Shown: one piece after another, positions 21,825 through 34,300 of the stretch | Layout: each line of letters begins with the position of its first letter | How positions within the stretch are numbered: position 1 is the first letter of the stretch | Assembly: GCA_903772945.1 (NCBI GenBank) | Contig: CAICTM010000180.1 | Location: 34,301 to 98,300 of the forward strand | Origin: Seminavis robusta | Taxonomy: Eukaryota; Bacillariophyta; Bacillariophyceae; Naviculales; Naviculaceae | Reading direction: 5' to 3' | DNA: 64,000 nt | Notes under the pieces: model-generated | Databases searched by the model: none | Seen by the model: the letters and a program-made list of their open reading frames with translations, nothing else | What the model was told of the DNA's origin: nothing | Position numbers and translations under genes: made by a program

Positions 21825-21960
21825 GCGCGTGTTATACGTGTTATACGTGTTCTACACGTAAGACGTGTTACACCTGTTATATGAGTGTTACACCTGTTAT
21901 ACGAGTGATACAAGTTATACGAGTGATACGAGTGATACGAGTTATACGTGTAACATCGCG
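21825..21960. repeat. Degenerate TACGTATAACAC palindromic array 3
   Basis: Alternating GTGTTATACGTG and GAGTGATAC(A/G)AG units: CGTGTTATACGTGTTATACGTGTTCTACACG, then CACCTGTTATACGAGTGATACAAGTTATACGAGTGATACGAG. About ten 9-10 bp units in all. Confidence 0.7.
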
Positions 21961-22484
21961 TGCGTTTCAGGGTCTCTCTTATGGACAAATATTCGTCCAA
22001 CCGCAGAACAAAGCCACAGCAATACCATTGTCACAGGTGACCATGATGCGGGAGCCTGGAGTTATAAAAGACAGGGAAATACAGCACAACGCGCTACAGT
22101 CCCAGTGAAGCGTCACCAACAATGAGTGAATCCAAACACATATTCTGCAGTATTTTGAGAATTTCTGGGTGATTACTTTTTTCACTTTACTATAAACGTA
22201 ATGAGGGTATGCACATTCAAGCAAATCTGTGTAACTGTAGTAGCCTGTTGTTGAAGACATCTAATAGCAATGCGTGCCACAGGGAGAAGCACTGGTCGAT
22301 TCTGAGGTGGAGGCCCGCCAATGCATGTTCGCACATGTGGTTGTACCGTGAGCGGCGACACAGGCATTGTAGCAACTTGATAAGGAACCATAGCTGTTGG
22401 CGGAACCAATCAGGACGCCAGCAGAGATTTGATAATTGATGCAACAAAATAGAGGCTCTAAGATGGGTTTCATGTGGCAAAGAA

Positions 22485-25400
22485 CTAAACTTTAACGCAA
22501 ACATAATGTGGATAAGAACCCCTGTTGGTGTTCGTGTATGAGACCAGATTGGCTGTGCTTGCAAATGAGCAGCAAGAGTAAGGAGTTGCATATGTGGTTT
22601 CCAAACCAGTTTCCACTTGTATGGTTGCACAGGTGCTTGTCCCAAACTGGCTGACACAATCATCATAGCATGTCTGAGCATCTGTCCATACCAAAGTTCC
22701 ACCATAGGTGCTACAGGACCCAGTGACCGGATTTGGGTTGCCAGACCCATCTTTTGGATCCAACTTGTACTTGAAACAGCAAAACCCTGAAAAATAGCTT
22801 GTTGAGCACCCTGAGAGTACAGTTGGTGCAATTGAGGGTGACTTGGATGGAGCTGTGGAAGGCTCGTCAGATGGAGATCTTGAAGGCGCATCCGATGGGA
22901 GTTGACTGGGGCTTTGAGAAGGCACTGCCGAAGGAGCAATGCTGGGACCTGAGGAGGGAAAATCAGACGGGATGATGCTCGGAAGCATGGATGGTCCATC
23001 TGAAGGGCTGGTGGAAGGTATATCGGATGGGGTAATGCTGGGACTTAATGATGGGACACCGGAAGGGCCGATGCTGGGAAGTATGGATGGTCTGTCTGAA
23101 GGGCTTGTGGACGGCAACTTTGATGGGCTTGAAGATGGGGATAGGGAAGGCAGTGTGGATGGACTAGAACTTGGGTCTGTGGATGGAAAGTTAGATGGAC
23201 TAATGGATGGCAACCTTGACGGGCTTGATGATGGGGATACGGAAGGCAGTGTTGATGGACTAGAGCTTGGGTCTGTGGATGGCAATGTAGAGGGGCTAAT
23301 GCTAGGGCTTGAGGATGGGATATCTGAAGGGCTGTTGCTAGGAAGCATGGATGGTGTATCCGATGGAATTGTTGAAGGTATATCAGAAGGACTGCTACTA
23401 GGAATCTGAGAAGGCACATATGATGGACTTATACTGGGGTTGGAAGAAGGGAGGTCTGAAGGGCTGGAGCTTGGTATCAAAGAGGGGGCTTCAGAGGGGC
23501 TTGAACTGGGATATTGGGATGGTACCACTGAAGGCATTGAGGAAGGCAAGTTCGACGGGGGAATGCTGGGGGTCCTCGATGGCCTTGCTGATGGTACTAC
23601 TGAAGGGGTAAAGCTTGGATGACTACTAGGCAACCCAGATGGACCTGAACTGGGGACTGAAGATGGGGTAATACTTGGTGCATTGCTCAAGCTTGGTCTC
23701 TCAGATGGGTTCGTTGATGGAGACATTGACGCTGTTGGACTGGTAGTTGGATTTCCTGGGGTGACAGTAGGTAAAGAGGAGGGAGAAGTCGTGGGGTTTC
23801 TGGACGGTTCCGCTGATGCTGTTAAAGATGGCACCAGAGAGGGTTCGTCAGACATTTGCAATGCCGAGGGATTGTCAGAAGGACCAGCAGATGGGGCCAT
23901 AGATGCCATAATGCTTGGAACATTGCTCAAGCTTGGCATATCAGATGGGCTTGATGATGGAGAGGTTGACATTGTTGGACTGGTAGTGGGATTTCCTGGG
24001 GTGACTGTCGGTACTGAGGAAGGGGAGGATGTTGGGTTTCTGGATGGGCTTGTGGATGGAGTTGCTGTTGTTGGACTGACAGTGGGAGTATGTGATGGTC
24101 TTTGAGAGGGACTGGAAGAGGGGTGTCCAGTTATTGGACTGGCAGTTGGATTTCCAGGTGTAACTGTTGGTACTGATGATGGGGAAAAGGTTGGTCTGTC
24201 GGAAGGATTGTTCGAAGGTAAAACTGAAGGCCCAAAGGATGGCAAGTGAGATGGTGAGGCAGAAGGTCCCAATGAATGAGCTGCAGATGGGTGCTGAGAC
24301 GGCTGATTTGATGGCATGCTAGATGAGCTACCAGAGAGGCTAATTGACATGGCCGCAACCAAAGCTGTGTTGAGAGCACTGTTGTATTGTTCCACGAACA
24401 AATCTTCTTGGGTGGCTGAAATGAGAGTGCTTCCTGGAGGCTGTCTTGTGGAAATAGCAAATCCAAGAATTGATGACTGTAGTTTTCTCCCACCCCAAAG
24501 CTGGTTGGACTGGGCTCTAACAATACCAGCATTGCCATTGCCCTCTGGCCTGCTCAGCACAACAGTGTCAACAGAAGGAGGACAAGGGGTGCTTGCATAT
24601 AATGCTCCAACTGCTGCTGTAAAAGCTTGAGTCAGTGTGGAATCTCCCACAGAGGCGACATCCCCGGTAAATGCAATGGTGTATGCCCATTCCATTGAAA
24701 TGACACCACATGAAGTTGACGTGACACTGGGTGACATACTTGGGGTCTCACTGGGGTGTGAGCTCCCTGGTAGACTAGGTGCATCACTTGGAACTGGGCT
24801 AGGAACAGTTGAGGTACTTGGAGTTGTGCTCATAGCAGTGTTATCCTCAGTGCTTGTGGGTGTATTGGAGACCATAGTGGGAAGGGCACTTGGTTCACTT
24901 GATGCACTGGGTGCAGCACTCATCACATTGCTATTACCCGTGCTGGGGCTCAAACTTGGGCTCAAACTTGGTTCAGCTGACATACTGGGCACAGCACTTA
25001 TTGAGTTACTGCCACCGGTGCTTGAAATTGTGCTTGGAGCCACACTTGGTTCGGTTGATGCACTGGGTACAGCACTTGGAAAAGTAGATGTAACGGATGG
25101 GCTGCTAGGCATGATGCTTGGTGACACACTTGGGCCCTCCGGCAGCTCATTTGGCGACTGTGATGGTACACTCGATAGAAGGAGAGTTTGATCATCAGTC
25201 GGTTGCAGAGTTGGTGCACTTGATGGAAGGAGAGTTGGATCATCTGTGGGTGAAGGTGTTGGTGCACTTGATGGAAGGAGAGTTGGATCATCAGTGGGCG
25301 GCAGAGTTGGTGCGTTTGATGGCAGGAGAGTTGGATCATCAGTGGGTGGAAGAGTTGGTGCGCTTGGGAGGCTTGTGGGTGAATCACTTGTGACACTTGC

Positions 25401-28400
25401 AGTGGATGTTGGCAAAGAAGACTCTGCTTGCTGAGATGTGCTGTTGCTAGCGCTAGATGATGCAGGAGTGGTTGTTGGAGTCTCCTCAGTAGCATTTGGT
25501 AATGTTGGGCTGGGCACTGGAGCTGATGCATTCGATGATAGACTGGGTACTGGATTCTCTGCAGTAACATTATTAGAGGAATCTGACAGTTCATCTCGCC
25601 CCGAGGTGCTGTTGCCTGCTGCTCCTGTTTCTACTATGCCGGATGAGTTGGATTCTGCAGGGGTCGCAGGCCCTTCTGTGACATTTGAAGACCCATGTGA
25701 GCCAGCCTCCAAATCTTGTTGCAATGTACCGGTACCATTCCCTGATGCTGCTGAAGGGCTGACAATGGATCCATCTCCAGTTGAGTTTGAGCTTGCTGCC
25801 GGTGTCTCTGTGGTGGTATTGAGTGAACCAGAATTTGGAGCCTCTGATGTGATGTTGTTTGCTGAGCCAGAATTTCCAATGGGTGAACTTTCAGTGCCGG
25901 TTGAATTTGATGCTGGAGGACTTGGTCCTTCATTTCCTACTACTGTCTCATTCTTGAGGGCTGCTGGTGCAGAACTCGTAGCTGGGTCTGATGTAGTGTT
26001 GCCGGATTCTGCAGTGGACACATCTTGTGTTGAAGTTGCAACATCATTAGTTGCATTGGGACTGTTTTGAAGTTCAGCTGCACCGTATGGGCTCAGAGTA
26101 GTTGGGCTTGTACTTGGGCTTCCCAGAGTCACAGTTGGCAATCCCGTGGTGGGACTACCAATAGGACTTCCAGGTACTGTAGGATTGACACTGGTTGGGG
26201 AAGAGCTGGGATTTCCTGCTGTTACTGTAGGTGTAACAGTGGTTGGACTCACTGATGGACTCCCTGGAATCACAGTTGGGGTTTCAGTTGCAGGGCTGAC
26301 TGTTGGGTTCTTCTCTGCAAAAAGGGTAGGGTCCGTATTGGCAGTTGTCTGTTCGTTCTGGTTCTGGATCTCGGTTAAGCTTTCAATAATACTCACAGTG
26401 CCATCACGGTCACCATTCGAACCATTCTCGCTACTGTCACCGCTCGATTCAATGACACTGTCAATAGCTTCTCCTGCAACATTGGATACTAGAGCGTTCT
26501 CGGAGGATTCGATGACATCTGGTAAAATCTCCTGGCAGTCGTTGGAATTTGGGTTTTCCAAGCAAGCCGCAAGAGTCTCAACATCAACACCTGTCTCTTC
26601 AAGTACATTCTTACAGAAGTCTGACTGGGCATTCTCTGTTGAAGATTCCTCAACACAGCTCTCAATGGTTGACAGCTCAGTCTTGACAAAGGGAGTCCGG
26701 ATGGTCCCATTGTTTGCCTCTACCAGCTGCAGGGCTTGCCCAATTGTGGCCCCACCAATTTCACTAACAGGCTCTGCATCAACATCAATCTCTCCATCCT
26801 GGTTCACAGCTCGTGTTGTACCAAAGATGACAGATGATTGAAAGCTAAGATCGTCAGTGCCATTTGCCCCCACAATACTGAGATCGAGGTTCCGACCATC
26901 TTGCTGCAATGTTGCATCAATGTTGTATCCAAAGGAAGCAGCAAACAAAGGGAAGAACTCAGCCATATCAAAGTTTCGGGTCCCAAATATGTTCTGCATT
27001 CTTCTTTGGAGGTAGGCCTGCTGATGCTCAGTTAGGCTGCATGACAATTCCAGGTGTCTTCTCCCTCTGGCAGTGGAGTCAGGTCCATCAGGGATTGCAA
27101 ACAAGGGTTCATGATCAGGACAACCAACACAGCCAACATGAGCCATCCAAGTTGTTGTGGTGATGCTGTTTGCCACTAACTCTTGGTACTCTTCCAATGA
27201 AGTGTTCGTACGGAAAAGCCATTCAGCCAATGGGTCTAGCTTCTCCTTGGGCACTTTAGGTACCTGCACAGACAATGGAAGAGAATTATTGTCCAGAACT
27301 GTGTAGTTGGAATTAGTGTAGTTGGCATTGGTAGAGGTGTTGCTGTAGAAGGCGGTACCATTGGCGGAGTTACCCATAAGGACGGTGCTGTTTGTAGCGT
27401 TGAACAAGGCCGTCGTGTTGGTGTCATTTGAGGAGCCTGCCAATGGTATGAAATCCACCAACTCATCCTCTGGATCACCAAAATATCCAGGGAGGAAGAT
27501 GCTATGGGTTCGGTTGGTGGTAAAGTTATTGCCCCAGTCAGTTTCGAAGTCAATGACTTCAGCAAAGTGCAACACACGGTAGTACTGATCCAAACACATT
27601 CCCTGCAAAGAACAATGTGGAAGTTAGCATGTCAGCTAGAATGATCCGTAGATACTGCAATTCCCAGACCATGGCCATCCACGTACAGTAATCTCATTAT
27701 AGATATCCCGGAAAAGAATCTCAAGAAGCTTCTTCTTGCGGAGATCAAACAAGGTGTCAGGGGGCATTCCCATGATCTGAAGGTCCAGGAAGCCAACCTT
27801 AAGTAGTTGCTGGTCAGAGCATACAGGGGGTACAAATCCATCCACAATTGGGGGGAGTTGGGGTGGTGCTGCTGCCGGTGTTGGTGTTGAGACTCCACTG
27901 GATACGGCCGCAGCTGCCACAGCCGCTGATTCCATAATGGGGGAAGAAATGGCGCAATAAAAAGAGTGGTTAGTCCATAAATTAAATAAGATGACAATTT
28001 TTGGCATGCTGTGGTGTACTTACCATACTCACTGCGACTGCAGCTTGGGTTGCCGCTCCTGCACCGGCCGCTGCTCCAGCCATTCCAGCCAGACCAGACA
28101 ACCCTGTGGTATACGTGGAGAGAACATGTGAGGTCAGTGAAAGCTAAGCTCAGGAGGTTGTCATTTGGATGTTATTGCTTCTGTTGGAATCCCATACCTG
28201 CTCCAGCGGCCCCAGCACTGGCAGCTCCTGATGCAGAAGCACTAGCGGCTCCTTGTGCCTGAAGAAATCACAGATGTAAAGAGGCAAACAGGGTTTTGTC
28301 AGGGTATTGGCGAGGAAATAGACAAAAGAAGCATTCTGTCAAGCCTTTTGAAGAAGCCAGCAAATAATATTCAACGTACCGCAGATGTCGCCATTTCTGC

Positions 28401-28997
28401 TACTCCAGGAGGAGGGCCCACAATCCCACCAGGAGGGGCGGGGCCTGCCATCCCTCCTCCAAAACCAGCACCACCGCCGCCACCACCTCCTCCTCCTCCA
28501 CCACCGCCACCACTGGATGTCCCCATACTGAAAGGATCAAATGTGGCACCTCCGACATTATCGACAACTTCCTCGATTGCCGCATTGTTTCCTTCTTCTG
28601 CATCGGGTGAACCGGACAGCTTTTGTGAAATCTTCAAGAGTAGGCCACTAGCTGCATTCATTACGGGTGCCAGCATATTCATGAGAACCCCACAACCAAT
28701 CATCTCCAGAAACTTCCAGAGGAATCCAGATCGTATGGCTTCTTCTTTCTTTTGAGCTGAATCGACACTGTCAGCACCATCGCTGATGTAGCTGCTGCCT
28801 TCACCATCATCTATTGCATATGTAATGTGCTCCTCCTCGTAATCTTTATCCTCGGGGAACTCCAAGTCTTCATATCCCTCCTCATCTTCGTTGGCCTGTT
28901 CGACGGAATCTATGATCTCTTCTGGGTCCTCAGCTCCCTCCGAATCGTTGTGTCCCAGGTCCGCATCGACGTAGCCGTCATCGGAATTGTTGCCCAT
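22485..28997 (-). CDS. Very large Ser/Pro/Thr-rich, N-glycosylated surface or cell-wall protein (five-exon model)
   Basis: Model exons: 28997-28380, 28258-28198, 28103-28029, 27925-27687 and 27602-22485, joined by GT-AG introns in consistent phase; about 2,036 residues. The exon 3/4 junction has alternatives. Order: acidic N-terminus, a hydrophobic segment (about residues 95-130, FLWKFLEMIGCGVLMNMLAP), a poly-Gly run, an Ala/Gly-rich linker across exons 2-4, then a folded Cys/Asn-containing region with many NxS/T sites and an RGRR processing-like site. After that come PTS repeats (about residues 755-1300, with four 16-residue PTDDPTLLPSSAP units near 1075-1135), a second folded stretch with Cys (about 1300-1420), roughly 480 residues of SPSxxPSxxPS repeats, and a 110-residue Cys-rich C-terminus containing CCF and SCC. 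Such mucin-like proteins in diatoms belong to frustule, girdle or adhesive-trail material; that role is inference. There is no classical N-terminal signal peptide in this model. Exons 1-3 could alternatively be a separate gene. Confidence 0.75.
25185..25375 (-). repeat. Four coding 48-bp repeats inside the large PTS protein
   Basis: Each unit encodes PTDDPTLLPS(S/N)AP plus three variable residues. At DNA level GATGGAAGGAGAGTTGGATC recurs with few changes at 48 bp spacing, which points to recent unequal exchange or slippage. Confidence 0.9.
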
Positions 28998-30019
28998 GTT
29001 AATTGGTTAATTAATGAATTGTTGTTGAGAGCAAGCTTTTATCGGCTATAGTATCATCTGTCAAAACCCCGACAACTCGAGTGATACCATTTAATAAAAT
29101 TTCGCTCAATTGTTTGATTTGTGGCGGTTCAGTCCTTTCCCTGTTCGCTATCGATTGCTGGTAGCTGTTCGCTGTGGCTCGAAATCCAAAAAAGGACCTG
29201 CTTTTAAAATTGCTTGATCGGACGATCATGCATTGTGGCGACTTGACTCTCACTGACAACGAACAAATCGTCTCTACTAGCTAGCTTCACTACTCGCTGC
29301 TGTTAGGAGCTGCCGGTAACCACGGTACCTACGACTGTACTCTGATGGTACGCTGTATCATACGCAACGCATGGACTGGAAGCTACTGGATATGATTGCT
29401 TCCGCGAAAAAAGAATCACCGCATTAAAAATGGGGAGGAGAAGTCTTAATTAAATAAGATACCAGGTACATGTACCGGTAGTCACAATGATTGCTACGCA
29501 GCCAGGTTGAAGAATCGAATGGAACAAAATTTTGAATGTAATCGAAGCATTCTTTTTTCTTTTGATTCAATTCCGTAGCTACCGGTATTCCGCGAAGTCT
29601 TCCGGACCCTTCTGGTCTTTTCTGCTGCTGCCAGGTGGCCCAGGGCTCAGGGCTCAGGTGGCCTGGGCCTCAATCGTCAACCGACAGCTGGAGTTGAGCC
29701 ATGGATGCACCAGCAAAGGCAGAACTTTTTCCTTTTTCTATTTTATCATAAGCCACGTCTCTTTGCCTTCCTCCGTAAGGACCTCGAGAAACCTTCCATC
29801 AGGACTCTGACGATTCTACGGGTACTAGAACCCAAAGCAGCACCCAAACTTCAAGGCAAGTTGCCCAAGCTACCGTAAGCTTGCCAATCTACGATCTGTC
29901 TATCTATAACAAAACCATGGAACTATCTAGTGTTGCCTGGCCGGTTATTATTTATCTGCTTCATTTTTAAAAAAATACTACCACTATCTTTGTTAGTAAC
30001 ACTTAATAGTAATGATTGA
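28998..30019. other. Intergenic region, PTS protein to fibrillin
   Basis: No gene seen. The first 300 bp upstream of 28997 should hold the promoter of the large PTS gene. CTAGCTAGC is at 29278-29286; GTACATGTACCGGTA is near 29466-29480. The 3' end of the fibrillin gene lies at the right edge. Confidence 0.4.
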
Positions 30020-30904
30020 TTACGCCCTCGAGAATACAAAAAAGTTGTCGTCGACATCTCGTGTAATTCGTATTCCTTCATCCACGTAATATGTTTTCAT
30101 TTGTACCACGGGAATACTCCCTTGTTGAATGGTTTTGTAGATATCTCCCACGGGCAGCGTCAGCTGGGCATCGTCCAAGAATTGATTCAAGAGGGGCACA
30201 TTACTGCCCGTGACTTTGCTGGTTTGAATGGTCAAATCCCACGTTTCACTGGCGGCCACTTGCAACGATGCCGTGGTAATGACGGTTCCCTTGATGCGAA
30301 AGGGCAATCCTGGAACGAACCCAACTTCCAATTCGACTTCACTGACAAGCGTGTCACTAGTAATGGTTTGTCGGACGCGTCCAATGCGAGATCCCGTGGT
30401 AGCCCGATCGTGCAATTCGAATCCATTATTGGCCATTTGGGCATCTCCCATGGCCACTCGGAGGGATTGGAAAAAGGGACTGCTCCGAAACAGTTGCGTC
30501 GATGAGAGACACAACGACCATTCTCCTTCGCACATACTCGCCGGATTGGCCGTCGGATTGAGTGCCTCGAGTTGTGTCACCAAGTCAATGAGAATGTTGA
30601 TTTCATCTTTGGAAGCGCATTCGCCGCGATTGGTGACACTCGAAAGGAGCAGTAATTCGCGTTTGAGCGCGTCTCGGATTTCGGCGTCGTCTTCGTCTTC
30701 ATCGACTTCGACTTGTTTCTGTTTGGCCAAGTCGTCACTGTCGTAATCGGAAGGACCTACTTCGTCCGAGTAGGCTCTTAGGACATGTAGTACCGATTTG
30801 GTGGAGACTAATGGGGGTGGAGAGACAAAGGCCGTTGCTGTGGCGGATAGCAGAGCCAGCAAGAGCAATCTTGAGGTCGTTCTGGACAACCAAGACGATA
30901 CCAT
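30020..30904 (-). CDS. Plastid lipid-associated protein / fibrillin family
   Basis: The first ATG is at 30904 ([30 protein letters not shown]), giving 294 residues. Residues 1-26 are a signal peptide ending ATA-FVSPP, the bipartite ASAF-type targeting signal that sends diatom proteins through the periplastid membranes into the plastid. After a disordered acidic stretch ([22 protein letters not shown]) comes a PAP/fibrillin domain from about residue 75 to the end: KRELLLLSS start, [22 protein letters not shown](Q), [13 protein letters not shown], then the closing [12 protein letters not shown] and FVFSRA. Fibrillins are lipocalin-like proteins of plastoglobules and thylakoid margins that bind lipids or quinones and support stress tolerance. 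The start of the adjacent LRR gene is 490 bp away on the other strand. Confidence 0.9.
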   Translation of the reverse strand: MVSSWLSRTTSRLLLLALLSATATAFVSPPPLVSTKSVLHVLRAYSDEVGPSDYDSDDLAKQKQVEVDEDEDDAEIRDALKRELLLLSSVTNRGECASKDEINILIDLVTQLEALNPTANPASMCEGEWSLCLSSTQLFRSSPFFQSLRVAMGDAQMANNGFELHDRATTGSRIGRVRQTITSDTLVSEVELEVGFVPGLPFRIKGTVITTASLQVAASETWDLTIQTSKVTGSNVPLLNQFLDDAQLTLPVGDIYKTIQQGSIPVVQMKTYYVDEGIRITRDVDDNFFVFSRA

Positions 30905-31393
30905 GGTCAATCAATCAATCAATCAATCAAGTATTACGATAGCCAAGTACATACAATGACGATGGTCACTTGTATTGTGGGTCGGCATTTGCTTTGCGTT
31001 CTCATCAAGAGCCCCTGATGAGTGAGTGCCATTGTCGTCGTCGGGGACAAAGATCCAATGATATCAATCGATGACGTTGTGAAAATCAAAGATACAGCCT
31101 TACTGGCTACAACGTGAGACCGCAGAGCTGTTGGAAGGTTTTTGGCCACTGATTCACCAACGGACAATTAAAGTTTTTACAGGTCTTGCTGCGACAAAGA
31201 AAGAAACCAGAGAACAGCAAGAAGCAAGAGAACGCGCGTTTCGTACCAAACTTCTTGGCCACATGCAGCAAACAGCATACAGTAAAACAACAGCCGGAAT
31301 AAGACCTTGTTTGAGAACAAGCAAGTTGATCGTACTGTAGCATCACCCACTACTGTATCGGTGGAAGAGGCAGATTATTTATTTGAGAATAGG
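30905..31393. promoter_or_regulatory. Divergent promoter region of fibrillin and LRR gene 1
   Basis: The two start codons are 489 bp apart and point away from each other, so the region must serve both genes. A (TCAA)6 tract lies at 30907-30930, directly before the fibrillin ATG. No canonical TATA box is evident. Confidence 0.5.
30907..30930. repeat. (TCAA)6 microsatellite
   Basis: Six perfect TCAA units abut the fibrillin start codon and would be in its 5' leader. Confidence 0.95.
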
Positions 31394-34300
31394 ATGGGGA
31401 TCAATGGCAGTGAAGAAGAAGAGACGGCCGTAGGGTCCATGATGGCCCCGTCCAGCAACAGTCACACCACAGAACCCAATGGAGTCGATTTCAAGCGAGA
31501 ACAAGGGGAAGAACTAAAGGTCGTGGGAACGACGAAAGAGGTAGAGTCCTCCACAAGAACCATCACTGCCACTACCATCAGCATGAACAGCAACAGCAAC
31601 AGCAGCAGTGCCCACAGTGGCGCAAGCAAAAGAGCCACTGCCACTACTAGTCGTCATGATGATGCGGATGAAGAAATCAAACGACGAGCTCGTCGTGGAC
31701 GATCACCTAGACAAGTTGCGACGGCCACTCTCACTGCTGTGGATAGTACCAGTACTCGCAAAGAATCTCCCAAACGAATCGTATCGGCAGTCAAGCCGCC
31801 ATCAGAGCCAGCTCCAATTGTCCGAACCCGAAAACAGAAACCGCATGCCCATTCCCATCCATCCGACAAGACTCCCAAGAAGCGTGAAGCAAGCAAAGAG
31901 CAGTTCAGAGGTCGATCGCCCCCTCGACCAGCTTCCGCGAGAACCCTCACACAGGAGGACGGTCACTCGTCATTCAACGGTCACTCGTCATTCCACCTGG
32001 AACCATCTCCCATCGTTCGAACTCGCGAAAAGAGCCCGTTCCGTCATACCGTACCAGAGCCTACTAGTAATGCATCCGAACGACAAAACGACGAAAATGT
32101 TCGCTCCAAGGTCATGTCCCAAAGTTTGTCACCTGCCCGAGAAGACAGCTTGAGATTGTTCAACGAATTTGTCCTACAAGAACCCGACAGTGCCGCGCTG
32201 TCATGCTCGTTTTCCGTCTTTTCTGCGTCCTCTACTTCGGGCATGGATTTTGCGTCTTTGGCATCAGCAGACAAACGCAACAACAGCTCCACTGCCGTAT
32301 CCGCATCCACAGTTCCGGAACCACCACCACTAACCACAAACAGCTCCCAAACGTTTCGGTCCAAACAACACACGAGTGCTTCTCGTGCATCTTCTCATGC
32401 TCGAATACTTCGCACCGCCCGAAAATCTAAAGGATTGAGTAACAACAGTAACAACGGCAATGATCCGCAACCCACAATGTACGTACGAAGCCTTTCTCCG
32501 GTACGGAAAAGTCCACTCCGTCATACCGTGCCAGAGCCTACTACCGGTACTTGTACTTCGGCAAGTAATGATAATTCATCCGAACAACAACAAAATGATA
32601 ACAATCTTCGCTCCAGTCAAAGCTTGTCGCCCAAACGAGAAGACAGCTTGAGACGGTTCAACGAATTTGTTCTACAAGAACCGGACAGTCCTGCGCTTTC
32701 ATCCTCGTTTTCCGCATTTTCAGCCTCCTGTACTTCGATGGATTTTGCGTCCTTGGCATCACCGCCGTCACCAGACAAACAACGCAACAACAGCTCCAAA
32801 GCTACCATTCCGGAACCACCACCACTAACAACCGCAAGCAACTCCCAAACGTTTCGGGCCAAATCGTCGTCAATGGAGGGGCCACGACGAATGAAACACA
32901 AAAGTGCTTCTCCGTCATCTTCTCATGCTCGAATACGCCGCACCGCCCGAAAATCAAAGGGATTGAGTAACAACAGTAACGGCAATGGCAATGAGCAATC
33001 CGCCATGTACGTACGAAGCCTCTCCCCGGTACGTAGAAGACGATTCCAGGGATACGCACCCAACAATGATTCCAAATCGACCATTCAGAGTCAGTCCGGG
33101 GTGTTTTCCATCGATGGTAGTTCCCATTCCACAGGCATGGATTCCGCTGCATTTTCCGTCAACAGTTCCGCTGCGTTCTCCGTCAATAGTTCCGCCACCG
33201 CATCCAGTGGGTCGCGACGAGGATTGCGAAATCGATCCGTATCGCCGACTGCCGCGGCACCACGAATGCCTTCTACGCGGCGTATGAAAACCACGGGAGG
33301 TCTGCGAAACGGCAACCAATCGTCCTATCACGAAAAATTAAAGGCATTTGGGGTTTCGTCGTCAGTCACCCCGGGTGCCATGCGAGGAGGAGGCAATAAC
33401 AACAACAACAACAACAACATGGACAATAATAATAATTCCAGAACCAGGTCTCCAACACGAGGGCTATCGCCCACCGGATTGCGCAACTCGCATGCGACAA
33501 TCGAAAGCAAACGGAGACTGTTTGGCGGTGCGAGCGCAAGAATGGATGTGTCAACCTTATCCATGGGGTTGGATTCGTTGGACGGTAATAATAATGATGA
33601 TGATGATGTCGATTTAGAAAAGGGGAAGAATGCTCTGTCCATGGCACCAGAGGGGAAAATGAGACCAGTGGGGCCGAGAAATTTAAAGCAACAACCCGCA
33701 ACGAATTATGATCCGGCGCTTCAAAAGAGTCGAAAGGGACTCCGGCAGCCAAGGGGTGCACAATATCAGCTGCCGCCACAACTGGAATCGGCACCAGGTG
33801 CCCATCGCTATTCACCAGTTCCATTTGGTAAAGAAGATAATTTCGAAGACGAATCTGGATTGGCGGCAATGGAATCGGCCCGTAGCTTGTCGTCCGCAAA
33901 GGAACCAAGCATTCGCAAGGTGCAGACAATCGATTTGCCTGCTGGCAACAAAGATGGCAGCTATCGCAAGCTTCAAACAGTACAAGCAAGGGATTCTGTG
34001 CGCGACGCAGGATTGGTAGAAGCGAGATTGGTGGAGGATTCAGAATCCGAACACTTGCCGGTGGCATTTGACGCGGATGAATATGTCCCACCATCGGAAG
34101 AAGTAGTGGCAGCAAGGAAGATGAACAGAATGGTCTTGTTGGCCAATGGCTTGGGGTGCTTCTGTCTGATCTTGACCATAGTGTCCTTTGTGGCAATGCA
34201 CATTGCTGGAGTCTTTCGTAGCCCAATCGAAGTGACACTGTCACCATCGTGGGCTCCATCAACAATGCCATCGCCTGCTCCTACACCATATTTGATTCCT

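Larger units (their letters stand above)
20327..22484. other. Gene-poor region with palindromic repeat arrays and decayed fragments
   Basis: No intact gene. GGTACCGGTACCGGTACCGGTG is at 20495-20515. Three arrays of a degenerate TACGTATAACAC motif (20680-20860, 21245-21400, 21825-21960) frame two stretches with short open frames: 20866-21066 and 21384-21575 (a helical, basic fragment ending LKAVQGLRREWRQKNGE). These fragments could be relics of a mobile element carrying the arrays, but no transposase motif is recognisable. Confidence 0.45.

Noticed and set aside
25185-25375. Regular 48-bp repeats considered as a CRISPR-like array
   Set aside because: Units are directly adjacent coding repeats without spacers, in frame within a protein, in a eukaryotic context.
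22939-25434. Plus-strand open frames rich in DGxSEG and GLVDG opposite the PTS gene
   Set aside because: They are the antisense of SPSxxPS codons; the repeat structure keeps the reverse frame open. The sense strand has the splice sites, the folded Cys regions and the glycosylation sites.
33366-34271. 301-codon minus-strand open frame within LRR gene 1
   Set aside because: It overlaps the well-supported sense gene and has a Leu/Pro/Ser composition typical of an antisense shadow; it has no domain.
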